Below are positions 1-6,021 of a stretch of 10,200 bases of DNA, one piece after another. Position 1 is the stretch's first letter, and the number at the start of each line of letters is the position of its first letter. Under the pieces are notes generated by a model that saw only the letters and a program-made list of their open reading frames with translations, was not told the DNA's origin and searched no databases. The translations under genes were made by a program, and so were the position numbers. Source of the stretch: an uncultured Ruminiclostridium sp. (lineage in GTDB: Bacteria; Bacillota; Clostridia; Oscillospirales; Ruminococcaceae); NCBI GenBank assembly GCA_934462775.1, contig CAKSIR010000088.1, positions 1 through 10,200 of the forward strand, written 5' to 3'.

Positions 1-12
1 GCTTTTTAACAC

Positions 13-35
13 AAAAGCCGCCCTTTCGGACGGCT
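13..35 (-). terminator. Rho-independent terminator of the ispH-rpsA operon
   Basis: Read on the minus strand, AGCCGTCC - GAAA - GGGCGGCT forms an 8-bp stem with one G-U wobble and a GNRA-type tetraloop. TTTTGTGTT follows directly. It starts 11 nt after the rpsA stop codon (47-49), the usual place for an intrinsic terminator. The T tract is short and interrupted, so some read-through is possible. Confidence 0.82.
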
Positions 36-46
36 CTTATTTTTTA

Positions 47-2044
47 TTATTCAGCGTCTGCTTCTTCTTCAGCAGGTGCTTCTTCAAGGAGAGCCTTGAT
101 TGAAAGGCTTACTCTTGACTTTTCTTCGTCGATTTCAGTAATCTTAGCGTCAACTACCTGTCCAACTGAAAGGTACTTAGAAATGTCAACAACCTTTTCG
201 AGAGCGATCTGTGAAATGTGGATAAGACCGTCAACACCCGGAATGATCTGTGCGAAAGCACCGAACGGTGTGATTGAAACGATCTGAGCCTTAACAACGT
301 CGCCTACTGCAAATTCCTTAAGGAACTTAGCCCATGGGTTGTCGTCAGGGTTCTTAGCGCCGAGAGAAACTCTCTTCTTTTCAGGATCAAAGCTCTTAAC
401 GTAAACTTCAAGCTCATCGCCGATAGAAACAACTTCCTTTGGATGCTTGATTCTGTTCCATGTAAGCTCTGATGTGTGAACCATACCGTCAACGCCGCCT
501 AAATCAACGAATACGCCGTAGCTTTCCATTGACTTAACCTGACCCTTGAACTTCTGGCCAACTTCGATGTTCTCCCAGAACTTAGCCTTAGCTGCGTCTG
601 ATTCTTCCTTAGCAGCGTTCTTGATAGAACCAACAACTCTGCCTCTTGCTTCGTTTACTTCGATAATCTTCAGCTTAACTGTCTTCTTAAGCAGTGTTTC
701 AAGCTTCTTTGTAAGCTCTTCAGGTGTTTCGGCTTCATCTCTGCGCGGACGTGCAATGCCTGTATGAGATGCAGGAACGAATACTCTTGCGCCTTCGCAG
801 GTAACGATAACGCCGCCCTTAACAACAGCTGTTACAACGCCTTCAAGAGTTGTGTTGTTCTGGTTAGCTTCAACAAGCTTTTCAAGACCTGCTGCTGCGT
901 CAACACGCTTCTTTGAAAGGTAAACAACGCCTTCTGCGTCGTTGATGGATGTTACGATACACTCAATTTCGTCGCCAACCTTAACAACGTCCTTCGGAGC
1001 AAGGTTCGGGTTAGCGGAAAGCTCGTCTGCAGGTATGTAACCTGAGTGCTTTGTGCCGATATCAACAACAGCTTCAGTGTTGTTTACGGATACGACGTAA
1101 GCCTTAACCCTGTTTCCTATATATACTCTTTTAAAGGTTTTGTCAACCTCCGCCATGAAATCGATGTCCATGTCATCGTTCTTGATTTCGCTCATAATTC
1201 TATGAACCTCCTTTATTATATCGGCAGGCGTCGAAGCACCCGCGGTTATGCCAATTTTAACGTCCTGTGCATGGGACATAATTTCAGCGCCGATCTGCGC
1301 CGTGTCAAGCTCGTCTGCATTTTCAACGAAATACGTTGTGCAGTAAGCTCTGCATATATCGGCAAGCTTGCGTGAATTGCTGCTGTGCCTGCCGCCGACT
1401 ACAACCATAATATCGGAATTTTGCGCAAGAAATGCAGCCTCTTTCTGACGATTGGTAGTCGCACTACATATTGTATCAAAAATTTGCACTTTTGTATAGT
1501 GGTTTTTAACAAAATTTTTAAACTCTGTCCATTTCACCATATCAAAGGTAGTCTGAGCAACAAAAATTAGTGCATTTTCACCAAAAGATTTCTGCGTATT
1601 TACCAACTCTTTCAGCTGTTCCATTGAGTTGACCGCAGCCGCCCTTGTTTCGCAGTGACCTATTATCCCCTGCACCTCCGGGTGAGCCGAATCCCCCGCA
1701 ATCAGCACCTCTGCGCCTTTTGCGCTTTCCTCGGAAACTATCCTGTGGATTTTTTCAACAAAAGGACAGGTAGCGTCAATGTAGTCAATGCTAAGTTCGG
1801 ATAACTTTTTGTAGACATTTTTACCAACGCCGTGGCTTCTGATAATAAGCGTACCATTCGCCTGCTCCGGCTGCTCAACGGGAACGACCCCCGCCCTTGC
1901 AAGCCGCTCGGTTACGTCCGTGTTGTGGATTATTGGTCCCAGCGTGCAGCCGCCGCCCTTTTCGGCAAGCTCCTCTGCAATGAGAACCGCGCGCTTTACT
2001 CCGAAGCAGAATCCTGCGGTTTTTGCAACTGTAACCTTAACCAT
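47..2044 (-). CDS. ispH-rpsA: Bifunctional IspH (HMBPP reductase) / ribosomal protein S1
   Basis: Single 665-aa ORF with two parts. Residues 1-283 are IspH, the [4Fe-4S] enzyme that reduces HMBPP to IPP and DMAPP at the end of the DXP pathway. The cluster cysteines are Cys13 (GFCFGV), Cys93 (ATCPFV) and Cys193 (TICSATTNRQ). Active-site residues by family comparison are His40, His71, His121, Glu123, Thr165, Ser221/Asn223 and Ser271. Residues 305-650 hold four S1 RNA-binding repeats (about 308-378, 398-474, 495-563, 580-648); the third and fourth are the most canonical. The tail is acidic. IspH-S1 fusions are known in Clostridia. The start overlaps the plsC end by 8 bases and has a modest GGA-type ribosome binding site. 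Codon use shifts at the junction: the IspH part mixes GAG, GCG, CGC, CGG and AAA, while the S1 part prefers GAA, GCT/GCA, AGA, AAG and GTT, as in highly expressed genes. An internal start at 1195 may yield free S1. Confidence 0.96.
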   Translation of the reverse strand: MVKVTVAKTAGFCFGVKRAVLIAEELAEKGGGCTLGPIIHNTDVTERLARAGVVPVEQPEQANGTLIIRSHGVGKNVYKKLSELSIDYIDATCPFVEKIHRIVSEESAKGAEVLIAGDSAHPEVQGIIGHCETRAAAVNSMEQLKELVNTQKSFGENALIFVAQTTFDMVKWTEFKNFVKNHYTKVQIFDTICSATTNRQKEAAFLAQNSDIMVVVGGRHSSNSRKLADICRAYCTTYFVENADELDTAQIGAEIMSHAQDVKIGITAGASTPADIIKEVHRIMSEIKNDDMDIDFMAEVDKTFKRVYIGNRVKAYVVSVNNTEAVVDIGTKHSGYIPADELSANPNLAPKDVVKVGDEIECIVTSINDAEGVVYLSKKRVDAAAGLEKLVEANQNNTTLEGVVTAVVKGGVIVTCEGARVFVPASHTGIARPRRDEAETPEELTKKLETLLKKTVKLKIIEVNEARGRVVGSIKNAAKEESDAAKAKFWENIEVGQKFKGQVKSMESYGVFVDLGGVDGMVHTSELTWNRIKHPKEVVSIGDELEVYVKSFDPEKKRVSLGAKNPDDNPWAKFLKEFAVGDVVKAQIVSITPFGAFAQIIPGVDGLIHISQIALEKVVDISKYLSVGQVVDAKITEIDEEKSRVSLSIKALLEEAPAEEEADAE
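1193..1214 (-). promoter_or_regulatory. Internal Shine-Dalgarno and in-frame ATG at the IspH/S1 junction
   Basis: Inside the ispH-rpsA frame, AAAGGAGG at 1214-1207 is followed 11 nt later by ATG at 1195-1193, which is Met284. This is the strongest Shine-Dalgarno match near any start in the operon, clearly better than the one at the annotated start at 2044. Initiation here would give a 382-aa protein with all four S1 repeats and no IspH. The bases also encode I-K-E-V-H-R-I at the end of IspH, so the match could come partly from coding constraint. The codon-use shift beginning at the same point favours a real start. The 11-nt spacing is at the long end of normal. Confidence 0.6.
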
Positions 2045-2723
2045 TGTCTTTTTCCGTACTGTCGGCTGACTCAGCGTTTTCAGCGATTTCAGCCTTTGTG
2101 CTTTTCCTTACCTTAAGCGGAACAGGAATCCCCCTGCCGTCGCAAACCTGCTTTTGAAGCGCCTTTATGCTGTCCATAATTCTGTTGGAAACTCTTTTCA
2201 GCGCCTTGTGATCCTCGGAATCAATCTTCATTTCCTCCGCAGGAATCATCTCGCCGATTGCCACGTCCGCAATGCGCTTTTCACCGTAGCGGATATACAT
2301 CGGCAAAACAGGCGCGCCTGTCATTGCTGCGATAAGCGCAACGCCTGATTTTCCGCGCTGAATAACGCCGTCGTAAGAGCGCGTTCCCTCAGGGAAAATG
2401 ACCAGCACTCTGCCCTGATTCAGCTTTTCAACCGCAAGTCTGACCGCCTCGCCGTCGCCTGCGCCCCTTACGACAGGGAACGCTCCGCACTTGATTATAA
2501 GCCACTTAAAGAACTTGTTTTTATGGAACAGCTCGTCCTTTGCCATAAAAGAAAATTTCGCGTGAATAACTGACGCAATCATCGGCGGGTCGGCGTATTT
2601 CTGGTGATTGCAGGCAATAATGTAGCCGCCCTTAAGCTTTGGCGCGTTTTCCTTGTTCCATATTTTCATTCTGTATTTCAGATGAAAGAACAGCTGAACC
2701 CAGTATCTCATGAAGTAATACAT
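2037..2723 (-). CDS. plsC: 1-acyl-sn-glycerol-3-phosphate acyltransferase (PlsC family)
   Basis: A 228-aa lysophospholipid acyltransferase that would acylate lysophosphatidic acid to phosphatidic acid at the inner face of the membrane. The LPLAT motifs appear in order: NHQKYAD (His40 and Asp45 of the HX4D catalytic pair), FPVVRG around 82-87, FPEGTR at 110-115 (acceptor phosphate binding) and GAPVLPMYI at 136-144. The N-terminal 15 residues are hydrophobic and aromatic, suiting membrane association. Residues after about 205 form a charged Lys/Glu/Ser tail without family motifs. The ATG overlaps the cmk stop by one base (TGATG), with GAGG upstream inside cmk, so translation is probably coupled. 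The motifs fix the family; acyl-donor preference (acyl-ACP or acyl-CoA) cannot be read from the sequence. Confidence 0.92.
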   Translation of the reverse strand: MYYFMRYWVQLFFHLKYRMKIWNKENAPKLKGGYIIACNHQKYADPPMIASVIHAKFSFMAKDELFHKNKFFKWLIIKCGAFPVVRGAGDGEAVRLAVEKLNQGRVLVIFPEGTRSYDGVIQRGKSGVALIAAMTGAPVLPMYIRYGEKRIADVAIGEMIPAEEMKIDSEDHKALKRVSNRIMDSIKALQKQVCDGRGIPVPLKVRKSTKAEIAENAESADSTEKDNG

Positions 2724-3388
2724 CAGATTTTTTCCTCGATTATTTTTATAATAGCGTTTGCGGAGCCGTCAAAATCAAGCTCGCTTGTATCAAGCAGAAC
2801 CGCGTCGTCAGCCTGTTTAAGAGGCGCTTCGGCTCTGTGGGAATCGTTGTAGTCGCGCTTGTTCAGGTCGCTGAGCACGTCCTCGAATTTAACGTCCATG
2901 CCCTTTGCGGCAAGCTCGTCATAGCGGCGCTTTGCGCGGATTTCGGGCTTTGCGGTGATGAAAATTTTCACCTGCGCATTTGGCAGTATAACCGTGCCGA
3001 TGTCGCGTCCGTCCATTATTACGTTGTTTTCCTCAGCCATTTTTCGCTGAATGTCAACGAGATAATGCCTTACCTCGCCGATTGCGGAAACCTTTGACGC
3101 CATCATCGACATTTCGGGCGTTCTTATGTCCTCGGAAACGTCCTCGCCGTTCATGTAAACGTGCTGCGTGCCGTCAATCAGCCTTATTTCAAGCTTCAGC
3201 TTTGAGCTTATCGCAAGCTTCACCGCAGTGTGGTTGTCGGTGTCAATACTGTTTCTCGCGCAGAAAAGTCCCACCGTTCTGTAAAGCGCTCCCGTATCAA
3301 CATAAATATACCCAAGTTTTTTGGCGCATATACGCGCAAGAGAGCTTTTTCCTGCGCCAACAGGACCGTCAATTGCAACAGCTATCAT
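2723..3388 (-). CDS. cmk: (d)CMP kinase
   Basis: A 221-aa cytidylate kinase, the usual bacterial length. It phosphorylates CMP and dCMP to the diphosphates with ATP, recycling CMP from phospholipid synthesis and RNA turnover. The P-loop is GPVGAGKS at 8-15. DTGALYR at 31-37 and DGRDIGT at 126-132 are the conserved nucleotide-binding motifs. The lid follows with RAKRRYDEL around 151-159, and the C-terminal KRDYNDSHR at 177-185 supplies phosphate- and base-contacting Arg and Asp residues. GGAGG lies 5 nt before the ATG, a clear ribosome binding site. The gene is 79 nt downstream of the flavoprotein gene and overlaps plsC by one base. The cmk-plsC-ispH/rpsA order is common in Clostridia. CMP released during phospholipid synthesis gives a plausible link to plsC. 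Confidence 0.96.
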   Translation of the reverse strand: MIAVAIDGPVGAGKSSLARICAKKLGYIYVDTGALYRTVGLFCARNSIDTDNHTAVKLAISSKLKLEIRLIDGTQHVYMNGEDVSEDIRTPEMSMMASKVSAIGEVRHYLVDIQRKMAEENNVIMDGRDIGTVILPNAQVKIFITAKPEIRAKRRYDELAAKGMDVKFEDVLSDLNKRDYNDSHRAEAPLKQADDAVLLDTSELDFDGSANAIIKIIEEKI

Positions 3389-3467
3389 AAAAACCTCCGC
3401 ATTTTTAATATTATCGTATAATCATTTTTCATCAGTCGCAGGTGAACATCGGACGTAAATTACAGAA

Positions 3468-4700
3468 TTATCCAAGAGCAGCCGCGTTGGCGGTTGAAAA
3501 TGCGATTTGCAGGTTAAACCCGCCTGTAAAGCCTGTTACGTCGATTATCTCCCCTGCAAAATACAGTCCGCTTATCAGCTTCGACTCCATTGTTTTGGGG
3601 TTGATTTCCTTAACGGAAATGCCGCCGTCGGTTATTATAGCTTCGTCAACGGGTCTGAAATCCCGTATTATAATCGGAAACGCCTTCATGCAGTCCAGCA
3701 GCTTCATTCTTTCCTCGCGGGTGAACTCGTTGACCCGCTTTTCGGGGTCAAGTCCCGCCTTTTTGATAAAGGGCAGTATGAGCTTCAAGGGCAGCAGCTT
3801 CACAAGCGCGTTTGAAAGCACCTTGTTCTGCATTTCCCTGAAGTCGCGCTGCACGCGCAGGTCCAGCTGCTTGCGGTCAAGTCCGGGTTTAAGGTCGATA
3901 TAAGCGGTGTAGCGGTCGCTTTCCATTTCGTTTATATAGGAGCTTGCGCTAAGCACCAACGGCCCCGAAATGCCGAAATGGGTGAACAGCATTTCGCCTA
4001 TTTCGCTGAACAGCACCTTTCCCTTTTTCTCGTCCTTGAGGGAGAGCACTACGTTTTTAAGGCTCAGCCCCATCATTACCGAGCAGTCGTCTACCGTAAC
4101 AAGCGGCACAAGGGACGGCTTTATGGGAGTAACGGTATGTCCAAGCTCCGCAGCCATTCTGTAACCGTCGCCGGTGGAGCCTGTAACGGGATAGCTCATG
4201 CCCCCTGTTGCAAGAATGACCTTTTGAGAGCCGTAGCAGCTTTTGCCGCAGTCAACTCCTGCCGCCGCGCCGTTTTCGGCAAGAATATGCTTTGCCCTGT
4301 CGTGGATTATTGTAACATTAAGCCTGTTTATTTCCCTGTACAATGCGTCAACAATATCGTACGCCTTATCCGAAACTGGGAAAACGCGGTTCCCGCGCTC
4401 GGTTTTCAGCGGTACGCCAAGTCCCTCGAAAAAGTCCATGCAGTCCCGGGCGGAAAATCCGTTCAGCGCGCTGTACATAAACGAGGGATTGCGGGGAATG
4501 TTTTTCAGAATAGTTTCGTTGTCGCTGTTATTTGTGACATTGCAGCGTCCCTTTCCCGTTATTGCAAGCTTTCTGCCAAGCTTCTGATTAGGCTCGATTA
4601 TGCAGACGGAATTGCCGTACTCGGCGCATTTTATTGCCGCAAAGCAGCCTGCCGCGCCGCCGCCTATTACAATTACGTCATATTCACGGTTGAACTTCAT
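3468..4700 (-). CDS. BaiN/HI0933-family FAD-dependent oxidoreductase
   Basis: A 410-aa flavoprotein of the HI0933/YhiN/BaiN family. The N terminus holds the FAD-binding Rossmann motif VIGGGAAG (residues 11-18). The family signature GRKLAITGKGRCNVTN follows at 42-57, then the second dinucleotide-binding element VILATGGMSYPVTGSTGDG around 161-179, GEMLFTHFGISGP at 235-247, and the C-terminal FAD-contacting stretch GLYFAGEIIDVTGFTGGFN around 378-396. The length is normal and all hallmarks are intact. Some members reduce steroid or bile-acid intermediates, but the family occurs in bacteria with no such pathway and its general substrate is unsettled, so I assign no specific reaction. The ATG overlaps the stop of the small upstream gene by one base (TAATG), so coupling is likely. 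It often precedes cmk in Clostridia. It is probably cytosolic, with no signal peptide or membrane segment. Confidence 0.9.
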   Translation of the reverse strand: MKFNREYDVIVIGGGAAGCFAAIKCAEYGNSVCIIEPNQKLGRKLAITGKGRCNVTNNSDNETILKNIPRNPSFMYSALNGFSARDCMDFFEGLGVPLKTERGNRVFPVSDKAYDIVDALYREINRLNVTIIHDRAKHILAENGAAAGVDCGKSCYGSQKVILATGGMSYPVTGSTGDGYRMAAELGHTVTPIKPSLVPLVTVDDCSVMMGLSLKNVVLSLKDEKKGKVLFSEIGEMLFTHFGISGPLVLSASSYINEMESDRYTAYIDLKPGLDRKQLDLRVQRDFREMQNKVLSNALVKLLPLKLILPFIKKAGLDPEKRVNEFTREERMKLLDCMKAFPIIIRDFRPVDEAIITDGGISVKEINPKTMESKLISGLYFAGEIIDVTGFTGGFNLQIAFSTANAAALG

Positions 4701-4891
4701 TATTTTTTCTCCGAATTTTGCTTAAGGGTAAAAAAGCACACAAAGGCAATAACCGCAGCCACCGCAAGTATGCCCGTAACTATCAGGTTTTCGGCTTTAA
4801 AAGGCGTCAGCGCCGTTACTGCTCCGCAGCCGACGCTGCTTATCAGTGCGGCAATCGCCGCCACAAGGGAAACCTTCTGCTTAAAATCCAT
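4700..4891 (-). CDS. Small two-helix membrane protein, function unknown
   Basis: A 63-aa protein that I do not recognise. It has a short charged N terminus (MDFKQK), a hydrophobic segment at about 7-29, a short loop (Pro30-Asn35), a second hydrophobic segment at about 36-56, and a basic tail (KQNSEKK). This predicts a two-pass protein with both ends in the cytoplasm by the positive-inside rule. It is real rather than chance because it fills the gap between two genes exactly: 3 nt after the rpiR-type stop, one-base TAATG overlap with the flavoprotein gene, and AAGGA about 10 nt before its ATG. Cys22 does not sit in a proper lipobox. Possible roles include a membrane partner of the flavoprotein, but nothing in the sequence shows this. 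Confidence 0.75.
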   Translation of the reverse strand: MDFKQKVSLVAAIAALISSVGCGAVTALTPFKAENLIVTGILAVAAVIAFVCFFTLKQNSEKK

Positions 4892-4894
4892 TTA

Positions 4895-5755
4895 TTATAA
4901 ATCCTTTTTGTATACGTCGTTTGCGTCCCACATTTCTTCAAGCTTTTCAAGGGTCTTTTCCAGTCCCTCGCGCTTTTTCATGCCCACCGCAACAATGATT
5001 GCGTTTACAAGGCTCAGCGGTGCGACAAGGCTGTCCGCAAAGCTTGCCATATCGCTCTTTGCCAGCAGCTTTTCGTCCGCAAGAGGAACAAGCGGGGAAT
5101 TCTCGCTGTCGGTGAGCGCGATGATATGAGCGCCGCTCTGACGCGCAAAAGCGGTTGCGTTCAGGCAGTTCTTTGAATAACGCGGGAACGAGATTGAAAC
5201 CATAACGTCCCCTTCGCCTATTCTTATCATCTGCTGTAAAATACCCGATGTGTTGATTGGCTGAACGAAATGAACGTTATCGAATATAAGCTGGAAATAG
5301 TTGTCCAGAAAACGCGCAATGATATTGCTTGACATTGCGCCGAAAATGTATATGTTCTTTGCAGCGAGGATATTGTCGATTGCCTTGTTGAAATCGGCGT
5401 CGTTGTTCATGTCGAGAGTGGTTCTGATTCGGTCAATATCCTGCGTCAGAACTGTTTTAAGCACTTCCCCCTCGCCTATTCTGTCGTTTGTAATATCAAG
5501 ACGCTGTAAGGCTGTAAGTCTGTTTTTTGAATAATTCTGGAGCGCTTTCTGCATTTCCGGATAGCCCTCGTAGCCCATCTCGATTGCGAAGCGGACAACC
5601 GTGCTTTCGCTTACGTTTACGGCTGTGCCAAGCTTAGCGGCTGTCATAAAAGCCGCTCTCTCGTAATGGCCGATGATAAAGTTGCCGATAAGACGCTGGC
5701 TCTTTGAGAAATCAGACATTTTTCCTTCAATCTGCTCAATTAAATTTTCCTGCAT
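4895..5755 (-). CDS. RpiR/MurR-family transcriptional regulator (HTH-SIS)
   Basis: A 286-aa regulator with the classic RpiR layout. Residues 1-77 form the HTH_6 DNA-binding domain, with the recognition region AAKLGTAVNVSESTVVRF at 39-56 and the typical GYEGYPEMQ stretch at 61-69. Residues about 125-260 form a SIS (sugar isomerase) fold that binds phosphosugars, with FGAMSSN around 138-144 and SISFPRYSK around 187-195. Family members sense sugar phosphates such as MurNAc-6-P, glucosamine-6-P or ribose-5-P. No sugar-uptake gene is next to it, so the ligand is unknown. An AGAAGG ribosome binding site precedes the ATG at normal spacing. It heads a closely spaced six-gene run (3 nt to the next gene), so it may regulate the housekeeping cluster or simply share its transcript. 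A palindrome at 5843-5865 is a candidate autoregulatory site. Confidence 0.93.
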   Translation of the reverse strand: MQENLIEQIEGKMSDFSKSQRLIGNFIIGHYERAAFMTAAKLGTAVNVSESTVVRFAIEMGYEGYPEMQKALQNYSKNRLTALQRLDITNDRIGEGEVLKTVLTQDIDRIRTTLDMNNDADFNKAIDNILAAKNIYIFGAMSSNIIARFLDNYFQLIFDNVHFVQPINTSGILQQMIRIGEGDVMVSISFPRYSKNCLNATAFARQSGAHIIALTDSENSPLVPLADEKLLAKSDMASFADSLVAPLSLVNAIIVAVGMKKREGLEKTLEKLEEMWDANDVYKKDL

Positions 5756-5773
5756 GATAAACCTTCTTAATCC

Positions 5774-5787
5774 GCCGTAATGACGGC
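5774..5787. repeat. Short inverted repeat in the rpiR leader
   Basis: GCCGT-AATG-ACGGC, a 5-bp dyad with a 4-nt spacer lying 19-32 bases upstream of the rpiR-type ATG, just before the ribosome binding site. It could be a small leader hairpin or part of an operator. It is short enough to be chance. Confidence 0.3.
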
Positions 5788-5832
5788 TGTATTATGAAAT
5801 ACGCAGACTCATGTACAGCGGTGCGAGTCCGC

Positions 5833-5865
5833 ATTATCTCTGTTTTATGCTTACTTTGCATAAAA
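5833..5865 (-). promoter_or_regulatory. Candidate operator and -10 for the rpiR-type gene
   Basis: TTTTATGC-N7-GCATAAAA (5843-5865) is a perfect 8-bp inverted repeat. Just downstream on the minus strand, GATAAT (5838-5833) matches the -10 consensus in five of six bases. A 17-nt spacer would put the -35 inside the palindrome, and no good -35 hexamer is present, as expected of a regulated promoter. A second dyad with one G-U pair (5803-5810 with 5825-5832) lies around the inferred start. The palindrome's size and position suit a dimeric regulator; that it is the RpiR protein is inference. Confidence 0.45.
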
Positions 5866-5982
5866 ATCCATTCTACTTTATTTTACTACATTGCGCCGGA
5901 TTTAGCAAGGGGAATTTGAAAAAATTGCAAAAATTTACGATTTTTTCGGAGCAATTCAGAAGCTGCCGATTTCCGCCAAAAC

Positions 5983-6017
5983 AAAAAGGTTATGTATTCG
6001 AGCATAACCTTTTTTTT
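5983..6017 (-). terminator. Strong bidirectional terminator after the AI-2E-family gene
   Basis: A perfect 12-bp stem, AAAAAGGTTATG (5983-5994) with CATAACCTTTTT (6003-6014), and an 8-nt loop. The hairpin begins 4 nt after the stop codon of the AI-2E-family gene (6022-6024). T runs flank both sides (TTTTTGTTTT on the minus strand, eight T on the plus strand), so it could act in both directions. It separates the transporter gene from the rpiR-headed cluster. Confidence 0.9.
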
Positions 6018-6021
6018 CATC

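Noticed and set aside
1215..1220. TATAAT on the minus strand just before the internal Shine-Dalgarno, as a promoter for rpsA
   Set aside because: The start would fall inside the Shine-Dalgarno and remove it from the transcript, and there is no -35 at a usable distance. The bases read as Asp-Ile-Ile codons of IspH.
3389..3467. Separate promoter before cmk
   Set aside because: The gap is AT-rich and has TATACG/TACGAT-like hexamers, but no -35 lies at 16-18 nt spacing, and no terminator precedes it. Read-through from the flavoprotein gene is simpler.
4811..4840. Lipoprotein signal at Cys22 of the 63-aa protein
   Set aside because: The residues before Cys22 are Ser-Ser-Val-Gly. The -3 position lacks the usual Leu/Val/Ile, and the second hydrophobic segment fits a two-pass protein better.
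3978..5129. 383-codon open frame on the plus strand
   Set aside because: It lies opposite the flavoprotein, the small membrane protein and the RpiR gene, whose frames carry clear family motifs and tight junctions. The plus-strand translation is Cys/Arg/Ala-rich with no recognisable domain and comes from codon bias on the other strand.
5756..6021. Small RNA or riboswitch in the 266-nt gap before the rpiR-type gene
   Set aside because: Apart from the terminator at 5983-6017 and short dyads near the promoter, I find no multi-helix structure or known riboswitch core.
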